Shown: positions 1 to 11,665 of the stretch, in pieces | Layout: the number at the start of each line of letters is the position of its first letter | Position numbering within the stretch: the stretch's first letter is position 1 | Assembly (NCBI GenBank): GCA_905618805.1 | Contig: CAJQSZ010000002.1 | Span: 1 to 64,000 of the forward strand | DNA length: 64,000 nt | Source: an uncultured Candidatus Pelagibacter sp. | Lineage (GTDB): Bacteria; Pseudomonadota; Alphaproteobacteria; Pelagibacterales; Pelagibacteraceae | Reading direction: 5' to 3' | Translations under genes and position numbers: made by a program | Notes under the pieces: model-generated | What the model was told of the DNA's origin: nothing | The model's database searches: none | What the model saw: only the letters and a program-made list of their open reading frames with translations

Positions 1-27
1 TTATTATTACATCATATTTTTTAATCA

Positions 28-1110
28 TTAGTATTTACTTTCATTTTTAACTTCATCGACACTATGAACCATGCTTTCATAAAAACCAGCTTTGGTTATT
101 TTTACAAAATTAGGTCTATTTTTTAAAAAAGTTATCTTTTTTGCACCAAGATAGCCCATGGAAGATTTAAGACCACCAATTAATTTATAAATTATGCTTT
201 TTACATCTCCTTTGTATTTTACAAATCCCTCTACACCCTCTGGAACATATTTGGAGGCATCTTTTTGTTTCTTTTGAAAATATCTGTCTGCTGATCCTTT
301 ATTCATAGCTCCTACAGAGCCCATTCCTCTAAAGCTTTTGTATAACTTACCGTTTTTTTTAATTAATTTTCCAGGTGTTTCTAAACTTCCAGCAAATAAA
401 GATCCTATCATTACCGCGTCAGCACCTGCAGATAATGCCTTAGCAATATCCCCTGAATATTTAATTCCACCATCAGAAATTATTTTTGTTTTTTTATTTC
501 TAACACCTTTTTTTACTTCAATAATTGCACTTAATTGTGGAACACCAATGCCAGCTACCAATCTAGTTGTACAAATGGATCCTGGACCTATTCCAACTTT
601 AACAATATCAACACCAAGTTTTATTAAAAATTTAGCTGCCTCTGCTGTAGCAATATTTCCAGCACATAAAGTAGTTTTTTTTGTTTTCATTTTTTTTATT
701 GCTTTAATTATTTCTGCAACTTTTTTACTATGCCCATGTGCTGTATCTACAACAATTAAATCTATACCTTCTTTAAGAATTGCTTCTGCTCTTTTTAGTT
801 CTAAAGGACCTGCTCCTACAGCCGCACCAACTAATAGCTTTTGTTTTTTTACTTTTCTAATTTCTTGGATTTGTTTTTTAATATCTAGGTTTCTGTGAAT
901 AACCCCTATTCCACCTACTTTAGCTATAGCTATAGCCATTTTACTTTCAGTAACAGTATCCATAGCTGAAGATAACAGGGGAATTTTAAGTATTAGGCTT
1001 TTTGATAATAAGGTACTTGTGTCTACTTCAGAAGGTAAAACTTCTGAGTATTTTGGTGCCATTGTTACGTCGTCAAAAGTGAGTGCTTCTTTTATAGGAT
1101 CCATAATCAT
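28..1110 (-). CDS. guaB: IMP dehydrogenase, short form without CBS pair
   Basis: Motifs LTFDDV, SSAMDTVTE, GIGPGSICTTR, SDGGIKYSGDIAKALSAGADAVMIGS; no CBS segment between HRNL...RKVK and LLVGAAVG. Confidence 0.95.
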   Translation of the reverse strand: MIMDPIKEALTFDDVTMAPKYSEVLPSEVDTSTLLSKSLILKIPLLSSAMDTVTESKMAIAIAKVGGIGVIHRNLDIKKQIQEIRKVKKQKLLVGAAVGAGPLELKRAEAILKEGIDLIVVDTAHGHSKKVAEIIKAIKKMKTKKTTLCAGNIATAEAAKFLIKLGVDIVKVGIGPGSICTTRLVAGIGVPQLSAIIEVKKGVRNKKTKIISDGGIKYSGDIAKALSAGADAVMIGSLFAGSLETPGKLIKKNGKLYKSFRGMGSVGAMNKGSADRYFQKKQKDASKYVPEGVEGFVKYKGDVKSIIYKLIGGLKSSMGYLGAKKITFLKNRPNFVKITKAGFYESMVHSVDEVKNESKY

Positions 1111-1141
1111 TTATATATGATTCTTTTTAAAATTAAAGGCT

Positions 1142-1753
1142 CTATCTTAATATTTTACAAATAATAAAGCTTTCCTTAGATTCTTTTCTGCTAGCTTTGG
1201 GTTTAAATACCTTCACTTCTTTAAATATTTTTTTTCCTAAGGCAACTATTTCATTAAATGATGAACCTAAAAAAATTTTAGACACAAAACGTCCTTCTTT
1301 GATCAAAATTTCCTTTGAGAAATTCATAGCTTCCATTGCTAGTTCACCTGTATAAATCGCATCAATGTCTTTTATACCAGTTGTGTTTACGGCCATGTCT
1401 GACACGACAACATCAACTTTTGATTTAAAAAGTTCTTTAATCTGTATCTGTGAATCTAACTCAGTAAAATCACCTTTGATTTGAATTGTATTTTCAATTT
1501 TCTCCATACCCTTTAAATCAATTGAAACTATCCTTCCACTTTTTACTACTCTTGCAATATACTGAGACCAACTACCCGGTGATGCCCCTAAATCAATTAT
1601 AGATATTCCATTTTTTAATATCTTAAATTTTTCATCTATTTCTATTAATTTATAAGCTGACCTTGCTCTATAACCATCTACTTGAGATTGTCTGACATAG
1701 ATATCTCGTTTTTGTTTATTAAGCCAATTTTTTGAAATTCTATTTTTTTTCAA
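1142..1753 (-). CDS. rlmE: 23S rRNA (uridine-2'-O)-methyltransferase RlmE/RrmJ/FtsJ family
   Basis: RSAYKLIEIDEKF, DLGASPGSWSQ, VVSDMAVNTTG motifs. Confidence 0.93.
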   Translation of the reverse strand: MKKNRISKNWLNKQKRDIYVRQSQVDGYRARSAYKLIEIDEKFKILKNGISIIDLGASPGSWSQYIARVVKSGRIVSIDLKGMEKIENTIQIKGDFTELDSQIQIKELFKSKVDVVVSDMAVNTTGIKDIDAIYTGELAMEAMNFSKEILIKEGRFVSKIFLGSSFNEIVALGKKIFKEVKVFKPKASRKESKESFIICKILR

Positions 1754-2665
1754 CTATATGCCAAATCTTAAACTTTTAGATAATGAATTTTTTTGGATAG
1801 ATTGAATTTTAATCTTAACAGTTTTATCTAATCTCATATCGTTATTACCATCCCAAATTCCTGCTGCTAAATGCATGATACCTATTTTATAGTTTGGTAA
1901 GTAGGGCTCTACAAATGTATTTTCTACCTCATTAAACTTAGGCAATAAATTACTAGCAATCCAATTACAATTTAACGGTAAAAACTCAGTTTCTAGATCA
2001 TCTATATACACAGACATATTGATAGCTAGGCCTTCTGAGCCAAAAACATTTCCTGACTTTAATGTTTGATAAAGATTTTTTTGCCACGATACCCAGCCGG
2101 GTGAATTTTTTTCTAACGAAAAAACACCTATGTTTATGTGTGGAGCAAAAGCTAATTTTCTTGCTTTAGATAGCCCTATTTTAGATTTAACCGCATGCTT
2201 AAAGTTTTGTGATTTGATTATTGCCAGTCTTCCAAACAACCATTTAACCTTGGACATTATCTTATAACCAGGTCCTAATGTTTGAGTAATTCCTAATTTT
2301 CCATCCTCACAAGCTTTAAAGTACAATTCAACAGAATCCCAATCATTGACCCAGGCATCACAATCTATCCATAAATATTTTTCATAATTTGGAAAATACT
2401 TTGGCAAAAAAGCTCTTGATACTTGACTTTTTAACCATTCTTTCCCTTTAACCTTAAATGCTGGAACCTCTATATCCCACTCAGCTGATTTAATTTCATC
2501 TACTTTTTTTGATAATATTATTTTTTGTTCGCTTGTTAATCCAGCATCTAAAATACAGATTGCTATATCTTTGCTTTTTTCAAAACTTTTAATAGAATCC
2601 ACCAATTCATTTAATAGTTCAAAATAATTTGAGTCGGCTAATGAAACAATTACATTTTTCTTCAT
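1754..2665 (-). CDS. glycosyltransferase (GT8-like, DxD motif WIDCDAWV)
   Basis: ORF with DxD-type motif in GT-A-like context. Confidence 0.6.
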   Translation of the reverse strand: MKKNVIVSLADSNYFELLNELVDSIKSFEKSKDIAICILDAGLTSEQKIILSKKVDEIKSAEWDIEVPAFKVKGKEWLKSQVSRAFLPKYFPNYEKYLWIDCDAWVNDWDSVELYFKACEDGKLGITQTLGPGYKIMSKVKWLFGRLAIIKSQNFKHAVKSKIGLSKARKLAFAPHINIGVFSLEKNSPGWVSWQKNLYQTLKSGNVFGSEGLAINMSVYIDDLETEFLPLNCNWIASNLLPKFNEVENTFVEPYLPNYKIGIMHLAAGIWDGNNDMRLDKTVKIKIQSIQKNSLSKSLRFGI

Positions 2666-3475
2666 TTATAAGATGTCTTCTAAATCATCAATCTCATCTG
2701 TATCATTAATAATATTTTTTTCTTTTTTTATTTTTTTACAGTGAAAAAAACTTATTGGAATTAAGCTTAAATATAAGAATATACTAATTATTAATATCTT
2801 AAATGTGTAGACTAATAATGCCCCAAAAAATAAGACTATTCCAAATAATAAAAATTTTGTCATGGCTCTTGGTATAACTATCTTTTTAAATGAATACGTA
2901 GGAATTGTACTTATCAATAGTATTGAAACTATAATAAAAAATGCTGGTACTAATAAATCGTAATTAATTTCAAAAAAAATTTCTCCTAATCCACTAAAGC
3001 TTAATACTAAAGGCATTAAAACTAAAATCCCTCCTGCTGGTGCTGGCACACCTTCAAAAAAAATATCTCTCCAAGATGGTTCTTCGTCAGAATTAACATT
3101 AAATCTTGCGAGTCGTAAGGCTACACAAACTACATACATTAAACAAACAAACCAACCCAATTTATCTAGGTATTGTAAATTCCAAAAATACATTATAAAC
3201 GCAGGTGCTACACCAAAGCTAATTACATCTCCTAAAGAGTCGAGTTCTTTTCCTATCTTTGATGTTCCTTTAATTAATCTTGCTATTCTACCGTCTAACG
3301 CATCCATCAAACCTGCAAATAATATTGCAACTACAGCAAGTGCAAATTTACCATCTAAAGCAAATTTAATTGAGGTTAAACCAATACAAACTCCAATCAA
3401 TGTGATTGCGTTAGGAAGGATCATTCTTGCTTTTTTATCAGAAACTATTTTAAAATTGTTTTTAGGCTGTTCCAT
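2666..3475 (-). CDS. pssA: CDP-diacylglycerol--serine O-phosphatidyltransferase
   Basis: CDP-alcohol phosphatidyltransferase motif DALDGRIARLIKGTSKIGKELDSLGDVISFG; adjacent to psd. Confidence 0.93.
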   Translation of the reverse strand: MEQPKNNFKIVSDKKARMILPNAITLIGVCIGLTSIKFALDGKFALAVVAILFAGLMDALDGRIARLIKGTSKIGKELDSLGDVISFGVAPAFIMYFWNLQYLDKLGWFVCLMYVVCVALRLARFNVNSDEEPSWRDIFFEGVPAPAGGILVLMPLVLSFSGLGEIFFEINYDLLVPAFFIIVSILLISTIPTYSFKKIVIPRAMTKFLLFGIVLFFGALLVYTFKILIISIFLYLSLIPISFFHCKKIKKEKNIINDTDEIDDLEDIL

Positions 3476-3478
3476 AAA

Positions 3479-4126
3479 CTATCTTTTTGCTAATAGTGTT
3501 TCACCAGCAATTGTCTTTTGTCCTACTTTTACTAATGTTTTGTAATTTTCAAAATAAACATCTGCTCTACTTCCAAATCTAATCATCCCAATCCTCTCAC
3601 CTTGCTGAAGTTTTTGATCTTTGCTGGATTCACATACGATTCTTCTAGCGATTAAACCTGCTATCTGAACAACAATAACGTCTTCACTTTGATTATTTGT
3701 TATCTTGTAATAATTTCTTTCATTATCTTCACTCGCTTTATCTAGTGATGCATTTAAGAATTTTCCAGGTTTATAAAGTATTTCTGAAATTTTACCCTCA
3801 CAGGGAGTTCTATTAACATGACAATCAAAAACATTCATAAAAATACTAATTTTTGTAAATTTCTTACTTTCTAATCCTAATTCTTTTGGGCCGTCTACTT
3901 CATGCACCATTAAAACTTCCCCATCAGCTGGGCTTGTTAAATAATTATCATCATTTATTGAAATTCGTTCTGGATCTCTAAAAAAATAGTAAACCCAAAT
4001 AGACAAAACTAGCCCTACTAGTCCAAGAAAAGTACTTAAAAAATATAAAAAAATAGTTATAAAAATTGCTATAGCTAAAAATTTATAACCTTCTGAATGA
4101 ATTTTTGGAAAAATCTTCTCTATCAT
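3479..4126 (-). CDS. psd: phosphatidylserine decarboxylase
   Basis: SPADGEV, MNVFDCHVNR, RFGSRADVY (GS processing site). Confidence 0.93.
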   Translation of the reverse strand: MIEKIFPKIHSEGYKFLAIAIFITIFLYFLSTFLGLVGLVLSIWVYYFFRDPERISINDDNYLTSPADGEVLMVHEVDGPKELGLESKKFTKISIFMNVFDCHVNRTPCEGKISEILYKPGKFLNASLDKASEDNERNYYKITNNQSEDVIVVQIAGLIARRIVCESSKDQKLQQGERIGMIRFGSRADVYFENYKTLVKVGQKTIAGETLLAKR

Positions 4127-4203
4127 AAGCTTCTGTTTGATAATTTTTTATTAATATGTATATAAAGCACTAAATTACAATTACTAATATATATTAATCA
4201 AAT

Positions 4204-5418
4204 ATGGCTAAAATTAAGGTTAAAAACCCAGTTGCTGAACTTGATGGCGATGAAATGACAAGAATAATATGGGAGTTTATCAAAGGTAAGCTTATTCTTC
4301 CATACTTAGATTTGGGTATAGAATATTTCGACTTAGGTATGAAAAGTAGAGATAATACTAATGACCAAATAACAATAGACTCGGCTGCTGCTATTAAAAA
4401 GATTGGTGTTGGTATTAAATGTGCAACAATTACCCCAGATGAAGCAAGGGTTGAAGAGTTTGACTTAAAAAAAATGTGGAGATCTCCTAACGGAACTATA
4501 AGAAATATTATAGGAGGAACGGTATTTAGAGAGCCAATAGTTTGTAAAAATATACCTAAGTTAGTTCCTTCATGGACCGATCCTGTAATTATTGGAAGAC
4601 ATGCATTTGGAGATCAGTACAGAGCAACAGATTTTAAAGTTCCTGGAAAAGGTAAAATGGAAGTTAAATGGACAGCCGAAGATGGTAGCCAAGAAATAAA
4701 ATATGAAGTTTTTAATTTTCCTGGGCCTGGTATAGCTTTATCAATGTATAATTTAGATAAATCAATAGAAGACTTTGCAAGATCATGTTTTGGTTATGGT
4801 TTAATTAAAAGATGGCCAGTTTATCTTTCAACAAAAAATACAATTCTAAAAGTTTATGATGGTCGGTTTAAAGATATTTTTCAAAGTATTTTTGATAAAG
4901 AATTTAAAATAAAATTTGAAAAATTAAAAATTACATACGAACATAGACTAATTGATGACATGGTAGCATGTGCTATGAAATGGAGTGGTAAATATATCTG
5001 GGCTTGTAAAAATTATGATGGTGATGTTCAATCTGATACTATGGCACAAGGTTATGGTTCTTTAGGGTTAATGACTAGCGTTCTACTAACTCCAGATGGA
5101 AAAGTAATGGAAGCTGAGGCGGCACATGGTACAGTCACGAGACATTATAGAATGCATCAACAGGGTAAAGAAACTTCTACAAATCCAATTGCTTCAATAT
5201 TTGCTTGGACCAGAGGTCTTGCACACAGAGGAAAACTAGACGGAAATGAAGAACTAATTAATTTTTCAAAAACTTTAGAAAATGTTTGTATAGATTGTGT
5301 TGAAAATGGATCAATGACCAAAGATTTAGCAATTTTAATTGGACCTTCAAGTAAGTATTTAACTACTAATGGTTTTTTAGATGAATTAGATGGTCAGCTT
5401 AAGCAAAAGCTTAATTAA
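4204..5418 (+). CDS. icd: NADP-dependent isocitrate dehydrogenase
   Basis: [37 protein letters not shown]; eukaryote-like IDH family. Confidence 0.95.
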   Translation: MAKIKVKNPVAELDGDEMTRIIWEFIKGKLILPYLDLGIEYFDLGMKSRDNTNDQITIDSAAAIKKIGVGIKCATITPDEARVEEFDLKKMWRSPNGTIRNIIGGTVFREPIVCKNIPKLVPSWTDPVIIGRHAFGDQYRATDFKVPGKGKMEVKWTAEDGSQEIKYEVFNFPGPGIALSMYNLDKSIEDFARSCFGYGLIKRWPVYLSTKNTILKVYDGRFKDIFQSIFDKEFKIKFEKLKITYEHRLIDDMVACAMKWSGKYIWACKNYDGDVQSDTMAQGYGSLGLMTSVLLTPDGKVMEAEAAHGTVTRHYRMHQQGKETSTNPIASIFAWTRGLAHRGKLDGNEELINFSKTLENVCIDCVENGSMTKDLAILIGPSSKYLTTNGFLDELDGQLKQKLN

Positions 5419-5428
5419 TTAATTTTTT
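5399..5428 (+). terminator. hairpin TTAAGC-AAAA-GCTTAA followed by T-rich tract, overlapping the 3' ends of icd and alaS
   Basis: Perfect 6-bp inverted repeat inside the last codons of icd, T6 run just downstream. Confidence 0.5.
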
Positions 5429-8080
5429 AATATTTTCAAATGATTCTTGGATTTTATCTGGTAGTGTTCCTCCTGCTTGTGCAAAGTCAACTCTGCCGCC
5501 CCCACCTTTTCCACCAATAATCTCAGAGCCAGCTCTAACAATTTTTACAGCATCAAATTTACTTTCTAATGTTTTGGTAACACCCACAGCTAATCCAACT
5601 TTATTATCGTTGATTGCATAAATTATTACTAATCCTTCACCAATTTCTTTTTTTCCTTCATCAATTAACTTGCGTAAATCTTTAAATGGTAAATCTATGA
5701 TATTTTGAAACCTAACCTTAATCCCATTAATAACTTGATCATTAATTTTATTTTTTGTCTTGTCTTTTAAAATTGAGCCAACTGAAAGTTGATCAAATTG
5801 TTTATTAAGCTCTTTTATTAAAAATACTTGGTTGTTATTTTTGAGATTAGGCTTCCCACCTAATTCAATAATTTTTAACGTTAGTTCTTTTACATTTGCT
5901 TCATTCTTTTGATTTGACAAATTTGATAAATTTTCTTTATCATTTAAAAAGTTATCTAATTGGATGTCCCTTAATGCTTCAATTCTTCTTACTCCAGCTG
6001 CAATAGATGATTGGCTTATTATCTTAAATTTCCCGATATCAGCAGTGTTTATAACATGTGTCCCTCCACATAATTCTGTCGAAAAAAATTTTCCATTTTC
6101 ATTTCCCATAGATAAAACTCTGACCTCATCACCATATTTTTCACCAAATAAAGCTAGGGCACCATTCTCAACAGCCTCCTTAGGTGTCATTATTCTTGTT
6201 TTAACTTCTGATTTTTTTTGAATTATTGAATTAACATGATATTCAACTTTTTTTATCTCTTCCTCTGAAATGGGCTTCATATGACTAAAATCAAATCTTA
6301 ATCTATCAGATTCAACTAACGATCCTTTCTGAGTTACATGCTCTCCCAAAACTCTTCTTAATGACTCGTGTAATAGGTGGGTAGCAGAATGATAGGCTCT
6401 AATATTGTTTCTTTTTTCAATGTCAATTTTTAGTTCTATATTGCTATTAATCTTAATAGAACCTTTTTTAACTTTTCCATAGTGTGCAAATAAATCTCCT
6501 AGTTTTTTTTGTACATCAGATACTTCAAATTCAAAACTTTCCGTAGAAATTATTCCAGTATCAGCTACCTGGCCACCAGATTCTCCATAGAAAGGCGTCT
6601 GATTTGTAATTATAATTCCTTCATCATTTTCCTGAAGATCTTCAACTTCTTTATTGTCTTTAAGAATTAAAGTTATTATGCCTTCTGCTTTATCTGTTGT
6701 GTATCCTAAAAAATCTGTTGCTCCCAATTTATCTCTAATACCAAACCAAATTTTATCTAAAGAACTATCTCCTGATCCTTTCCAGTTTTTTTTTGCAAGT
6801 TCCTTACTTTCTTTCATCAATAGGTCAAACTTATTAGCATCAACTTTTAATGATTTATTTTTTAAAATATCTTCTGTCAAATCTAATGGAAAACCATATG
6901 TATCATAAAGTTTAAAAGCAATATCTCCTGGTAGAATTTTTTTAACTTTAAATATTTCATCGTCTAAAATTTTAATTCCCCTGTCTAATAAAACTAAAAA
7001 CTTTTCCTCTTCTGTTTTTAAAGTTTCTTTTATTAAAGATTGTGCTCTTTCAAGTTCTGGGTAATTATTAGACATCTCTTCCAATAATGTTTTAAAGACA
7101 TCATAAAAAATTGGTTTCTTCGAGCCTAACAAATGTGAGTGTCTCATGCCACGTCGCATAATTCTTCTAAGTACATACCCCCTACCTTCATTTGAGGGCA
7201 AAACACCTTCAGCTAATAAAAATGAGCTTGCACGCAGGTGATCTGCTATTACTCTAAAACTTGAGCTATTAGTTTCGTCTACTTTTACATTTAATGAATT
7301 TGAAGCAGATTGAATTAATTTTTTGAAATGATCTGTTTCATAGTTGTCATGAGTTCCTTGTAATAATGCAGCTACTCTTTCAAGACCCATACCAGTATCA
7401 ACAGATGGTTTTGGAAGATCAATTCTCTTACCTTTTGAAATTTGTTCATATTGCATAAATACAAGGTTCCATATTTCAATAAATCTGTTGCCATCCTCAT
7501 TTTTTGATCCAGGAAGACCTCCATCTAAATGCTCTCCATGATCATAAAAAATTTCTGAACAAGGTCCACATGGTCCAGTATCCCCCATAGACCAAAAGTT
7601 ATCTGATGTTGCTATCTTGATTATTCTATCTTCACTAAAGCCAGCTATTTTCTTCCAATAGTTAAAAGCTTGTTCATCATTATGGTATACAGTTACGTAG
7701 AGACGGTTTTTATCAATTCCAAACTCTTTAGTTATCAAATTCCATGCATATGTAATTGCTTCTTCCTTGAAATAATCCCCAAAAGAAAAATTTCCAAGCA
7801 TCTCAAAAAATGTGTGATGCCTTGGCGTATAGCCAACATTTTCAAGATCGTTGTGCTTTCCACCTGCACGTACACACTTTTGAGATGTGGTTGCTCTTAC
7901 ATAGTCTCTTTTCTCTAATCCAGTAAATACATTTTTGAATTGTACCATTCCAGAGTTAGCAAACATCAGTGTCGGGTCGTTATTTGGTACCAAATTACTA
8001 GACTCAACTATCTTGTGATTATTTTTTTCAAAATAATTTAAAAATGTTTCTCTTATTTCGTTTAATGTTTTGTCTGCCAT
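5411..8080 (-). CDS. alaS: alanyl-tRNA synthetase
   Basis: Full-length AlaRS; motifs [40 protein letters not shown]. Confidence 0.97.
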   Translation of the reverse strand: MADKTLNEIRETFLNYFEKNNHKIVESSNLVPNNDPTLMFANSGMVQFKNVFTGLEKRDYVRATTSQKCVRAGGKHNDLENVGYTPRHHTFFEMLGNFSFGDYFKEEAITYAWNLITKEFGIDKNRLYVTVYHNDEQAFNYWKKIAGFSEDRIIKIATSDNFWSMGDTGPCGPCSEIFYDHGEHLDGGLPGSKNEDGNRFIEIWNLVFMQYEQISKGKRIDLPKPSVDTGMGLERVAALLQGTHDNYETDHFKKLIQSASNSLNVKVDETNSSSFRVIADHLRASSFLLAEGVLPSNEGRGYVLRRIMRRGMRHSHLLGSKKPIFYDVFKTLLEEMSNNYPELERAQSLIKETLKTEEEKFLVLLDRGIKILDDEIFKVKKILPGDIAFKLYDTYGFPLDLTEDILKNKSLKVDANKFDLLMKESKELAKKNWKGSGDSSLDKIWFGIRDKLGATDFLGYTTDKAEGIITLILKDNKEVEDLQENDEGIIITNQTPFYGESGGQVADTGIISTESFEFEVSDVQKKLGDLFAHYGKVKKGSIKINSNIELKIDIEKRNNIRAYHSATHLLHESLRRVLGEHVTQKGSLVESDRLRFDFSHMKPISEEEIKKVEYHVNSIIQKKSEVKTRIMTPKEAVENGALALFGEKYGDEVRVLSMGNENGKFFSTELCGGTHVINTADIGKFKIISQSSIAAGVRRIEALRDIQLDNFLNDKENLSNLSNQKNEANVKELTLKIIELGGKPNLKNNNQVFLIKELNKQFDQLSVGSILKDKTKNKINDQVINGIKVRFQNIIDLPFKDLRKLIDEGKKEIGEGLVIIYAINDNKVGLAVGVTKTLESKFDAVKIVRAGSEIIGGKGGGGRVDFAQAGGTLPDKIQESFENIKKLIN

Positions 8081-8130
8081 ACTTTTAAAGTACAGCTTTT
8101 TTATTTGATGTCTAGATAAGTGTAAGGGAA

Positions 8131-8157
8131 AAAAGGCGCTTAAATTAAGCGCCTTTT
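8131..8157 (-). terminator. intrinsic terminator of recA
   Basis: Perfect inverted repeat AAAAGGCGCTTAA-A-TTAAGCGCCTTTT, U-tract in minus orientation. Confidence 0.85.
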
Positions 8158-8183
8158 AATAACTAAAGATGACTTTACTTTAA

Positions 8184-9332
8184 CTAATTTTTTTTGGGTG
8201 GTGTAACTTCTTCATTGGTTTCCACCATAGGGTCTTCTATTTGATCTTTTGCAGCTTTTTCTGGATCAAGTGGATTTCCCTCAATTTTTTTTGCTATTAC
8301 TCCAGCTTTTTCTCTTATTGCCATTTCTATCTCTGCAGCAATCTTAGGGTTTTGCTCTAAATAAATCTTAGCATTTTCTCTACCTTGGCCAATTTTTTCA
8401 CCTTTATATGCATACCAAGCACCAGATTTTTCAACAATCTCAGCTTTTGCTCCAAGGTCGACTAATTCACCTACTTTACTAATACCCTTTCCATACATAA
8501 GGTCAAATTCTACAACTTTAAATGGAGGTGCTACTTTATTTTTAACTACTTTAACCCTTGTTGAGTTACCAATAATTTCATCACCATCTTTGATGGCACC
8601 AATTCTTCTGATGTCCATTCTTACTGATGAATAAAACTTAAGTGCATTTCCACCTGAAGTGGTCTCTGGACTTCCAAACATAACCCCAATCTTCATCCTA
8701 ATTTGATTTATAAAAATCATCATAGTATTTGTGCTTGAGATTGAACCTGTTAACTTTCTTAAAGCCTGACTCATTAATCTTGATTGAAGTCCTACATGGT
8801 GATCTCCCATTTCTCCTTCAATTTCTGCTCTAGGGGTTAATGCTGCAACTGAATCAACAACAATTACAGAAATGGAGCCTGATTTAACTAACGTGTCAGC
8901 GATTTCTAATGCTTGTTCCCCTGTATCTGGTTGTGAAATTAATAATTCCTCAGTATCTACACCAAGTTTTTTTGCATAGACTGGGTCTAAAGCATGTTCC
9001 GCATCTATAAATGCACATATTCCACCTGTTTTTTGAGCTTCAGCTAAAACTTGTAGGGCTAGGGTTGTTTTTCCAGATGATTCAGGACCATAGATTTCAA
9101 TTACCCTCCCTTTAGGTAAGCCACCTATCCCAAGCGCAACATCTAAACTTAATGAACCCGTTGATACCGATTCAATATCCATTGCTCTTCTTTCGCCAAG
9201 CTTCATTACAGAGCCTTTTCCAAAATTGTCTGTAATTTGTGCTATTGCAGCATCTAATGCTTTATTTTTTTCGCTGCCTTCTACTTGCTGTGCTTTTGTA
9301 GTTTTAACTACTTTTAATTTGTTTTTATTCAT
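8184..9332 (-). CDS. recA: recombinase RecA
   Basis: [40 protein letters not shown]. Confidence 0.98.
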   Translation of the reverse strand: MNKNKLKVVKTTKAQQVEGSEKNKALDAAIAQITDNFGKGSVMKLGERRAMDIESVSTGSLSLDVALGIGGLPKGRVIEIYGPESSGKTTLALQVLAEAQKTGGICAFIDAEHALDPVYAKKLGVDTEELLISQPDTGEQALEIADTLVKSGSISVIVVDSVAALTPRAEIEGEMGDHHVGLQSRLMSQALRKLTGSISSTNTMMIFINQIRMKIGVMFGSPETTSGGNALKFYSSVRMDIRRIGAIKDGDEIIGNSTRVKVVKNKVAPPFKVVEFDLMYGKGISKVGELVDLGAKAEIVEKSGAWYAYKGEKIGQGRENAKIYLEQNPKIAAEIEMAIREKAGVIAKKIEGNPLDPEKAAKDQIEDPMVETNEEVTPPKKN

Positions 9333-9437
9333 TTTATGCCTTTTTTATTAAATAATTAGTGATCGAATCGTGTGTTAAATGTACACATTTTGTTCTTTTT
9401 ATCAATAGTTAATTTTTTTAAAGAAAAATTGGCTTTA

Positions 9438-10733
9438 TTACTTAAGTTTTAAGTGGCTGCTATTCAGCTGACCAATGGACTTTAATACATTGAATTGAGC
9501 AAGCAGGTAATTTCTTTCTGAATTTGCTAAAGCGATTCTAGAATTGAGTAAAATAGAATTGGATTGAATAACATCCAGGGTAGATCTTCCAAGTCCAGAC
9601 TCATATTCTACTGTTATCCCTTCATTCGCTATTTCAGCTGCCTTGACTTGAGATTTAACTGAATTCAATAAACTTTTTGAAGACTGAAGCGTAGACCATG
9701 AGATTGCTATATTACTGTTATTGGTTTTTGTAACACTATTTAACAATAATTTTTTTCTATTTTTTAAGTTTCTACTTTTATTAAGTGAGGCAATATTTTT
9801 TCCACCTGCATATATTGGCCATGTAACAGTTGCTTTTAAAATATTTTTATTACGCTCATCATATAATGAGCTAAAGTCTTTGGATCTAGAGTTTTCATAA
9901 GAAAGTTTTGCAGAAGGCGCTAAATCAGACTTAGAAATAATTACATCTTTTTCTGATTGTTCATATTCTAACTTTGCTATAATTAATTCAGGATTATATT
10001 TTTTTGCAATATCAATTGCGTTATTCAAACTATTTGGAAGCATAATATTAATATCAAAATTTTTATTCAAACTATTTGTATCTACAATCGGTCCAATAAT
10101 ATTTTTATAATTCAGCTTATTGGATATGACTTCATTTTGAGATTGAATAAAATTTGCCTGCGCTCCAGCTAATGATGACTCCGATTGAGCCAAATCAGAT
10201 AAGGTAATTTGTCCTCTTTCAAGTCTAGCTCTATTAGTTTCAACTTGTCGTTCTAATAAATTAAGGTTGCTTTGATTAATCGTTAATTTTTCATTAGCCA
10301 ACATCAAACCAGAGTAAGCTTCGACCACTTTTAATAAGACCTCCTGTTCTTTTTTTAATAACTTTATAGTAGCAAGGCTAATTCCAATTTTATTTTTTTT
10401 AACATCTGCACCTATACCAAAGTCTATTAATGTTTGTTCAATTTTTATAGATTGAGTAGAAGGATCGACATCATTAACTGACTGCTCCACACCCACTCTG
10501 TTAGTCAATTTATTTGTATCTTCTCGACTTTCACTTCCAGAAATTGTGACTGATGGTAAGTAATTACTTTTTGAAATCTTTAAATCTTCCTTTGAAATAC
10601 CAATATTTTCTCTCTCAGCATTTAACTCAGTATTATTTTTATAGGCTTCTGTAAGAGCTTCAAATAAAGTTACTGCTAAGACTTGTTGGTTTAAGAATAA
10701 AACTGAAAAAAAAATTAAAATTATTTTTTTCAT
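9438..10733 (-). CDS. TolC-family outer membrane channel protein
   Basis: Signal peptide, TolC-type repeats (ALTEAYKNN.EL.A..., ...LDVIQS...LL.S...). Confidence 0.88.
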   Translation of the reverse strand: MKKIILIFFSVLFLNQQVLAVTLFEALTEAYKNNTELNAERENIGISKEDLKISKSNYLPSVTISGSESREDTNKLTNRVGVEQSVNDVDPSTQSIKIEQTLIDFGIGADVKKNKIGISLATIKLLKKEQEVLLKVVEAYSGLMLANEKLTINQSNLNLLERQVETNRARLERGQITLSDLAQSESSLAGAQANFIQSQNEVISNKLNYKNIIGPIVDTNSLNKNFDINIMLPNSLNNAIDIAKKYNPELIIAKLEYEQSEKDVIISKSDLAPSAKLSYENSRSKDFSSLYDERNKNILKATVTWPIYAGGKNIASLNKSRNLKNRKKLLLNSVTKTNNSNIAISWSTLQSSKSLLNSVKSQVKAAEIANEGITVEYESGLGRSTLDVIQSNSILLNSRIALANSERNYLLAQFNVLKSIGQLNSSHLKLK

Positions 10734-11659
10734 TAATTTTTAAATTTTATCTTTTCAATTTGATGATTGCTATTTAAATTCATAATTATAGATGAGCTTT
10801 TTATAGCATCTTTAAACATTTGTTGAGTAATTCTTTGATAGGTTTGCATAAAATTTATTACATCTCCACTGCTCATAATCTTCAAATTCTTTTTATTTTT
10901 TGTTTGTACCCAAAGTTTTCTCTCTTGTTTTAATCTCCAATTTCTTAATATATTAAAATTTTTTGCCTTTAAATAAAGCAATCCATCCAACTGTTTAAAT
11001 AATACCTTATATTTTGTTTTCAATTGGATATTAACGTGAAATCTCCACTTAATACCCTGATCATAAACCCTCTCAAGTGAATTAATTGGGGTTTTTAACT
11101 GTTTGTTTGTTTGAGCTTTAGCACCAACGCACCAACCTTCAAAAATTACCACATCCGGTTTAGATTTAAGTTTATACCATGAGTTTTTTTTACTACGATC
11201 ATCTATTGCTTTATTAAACTTTGGAACTTCCAGGAATTTAAAGTTTTTTGATTTAACTTTTTTGAAGAATTTTAACATTAAATCTATGTCGTGAGTTCCC
11301 GGAACCCCTCGTGTCATTAATAAAGGATGTTTATTTTTAGATAGTAATTTTCTATCTCTCCTTGTCTTATAAAAATCATCAATTGAAACTTTAAAAACAT
11401 TTAACTTAAAATATTCTTGTAGAATTAAAGTCAAAATTGATGAGATGGTAGTTTTACCTGAACCTTGTCCACCAGCCAAGCCTATAATTAAAGTTTTTTT
11501 CTTATTAGTTTTTTTGTAAATCCACTGACTTACTGGAATTAAAAAAGATTTAATCATCTTTTCTTTATTTTTAAATTTATCTCTCTTTGTTTCTTGAGAT
11601 GCAATAAATTTAAAACAATTTTTTTTTACTTTAGCAAAACATTCACCAACTTCATTCAT
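10733..11659 (-). CDS. glycerate kinase-like P-loop kinase (plant-type GLYK family)
   Basis: GLAGGQGSGKTT, SIDDFYKTRRDR, RGVPGTHD, FEGWCVGA. Confidence 0.8.
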   Translation of the reverse strand: MNEVGECFAKVKKNCFKFIASQETKRDKFKNKEKMIKSFLIPVSQWIYKKTNKKKTLIIGLAGGQGSGKTTISSILTLILQEYFKLNVFKVSIDDFYKTRRDRKLLSKNKHPLLMTRGVPGTHDIDLMLKFFKKVKSKNFKFLEVPKFNKAIDDRSKKNSWYKLKSKPDVVIFEGWCVGAKAQTNKQLKTPINSLERVYDQGIKWRFHVNIQLKTKYKVLFKQLDGLLYLKAKNFNILRNWRLKQERKLWVQTKNKKNLKIMSSGDVINFMQTYQRITQQMFKDAIKSSSIIMNLNSNHQIEKIKFKN

Positions 11660-11665
11660 AAAAAA

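Noticed and set aside
338-898. 186-aa plus-strand ORF opposite guaB
   Set aside because: Shadow ORF on the antisense of a well-supported guaB; hydrophobic, low-complexity translation typical of antisense of AT-rich genes
5964-7918. Plus-strand ORFs (82-85 aa) within alaS
   Set aside because: Antisense to a complete AlaRS; no recognisable domains
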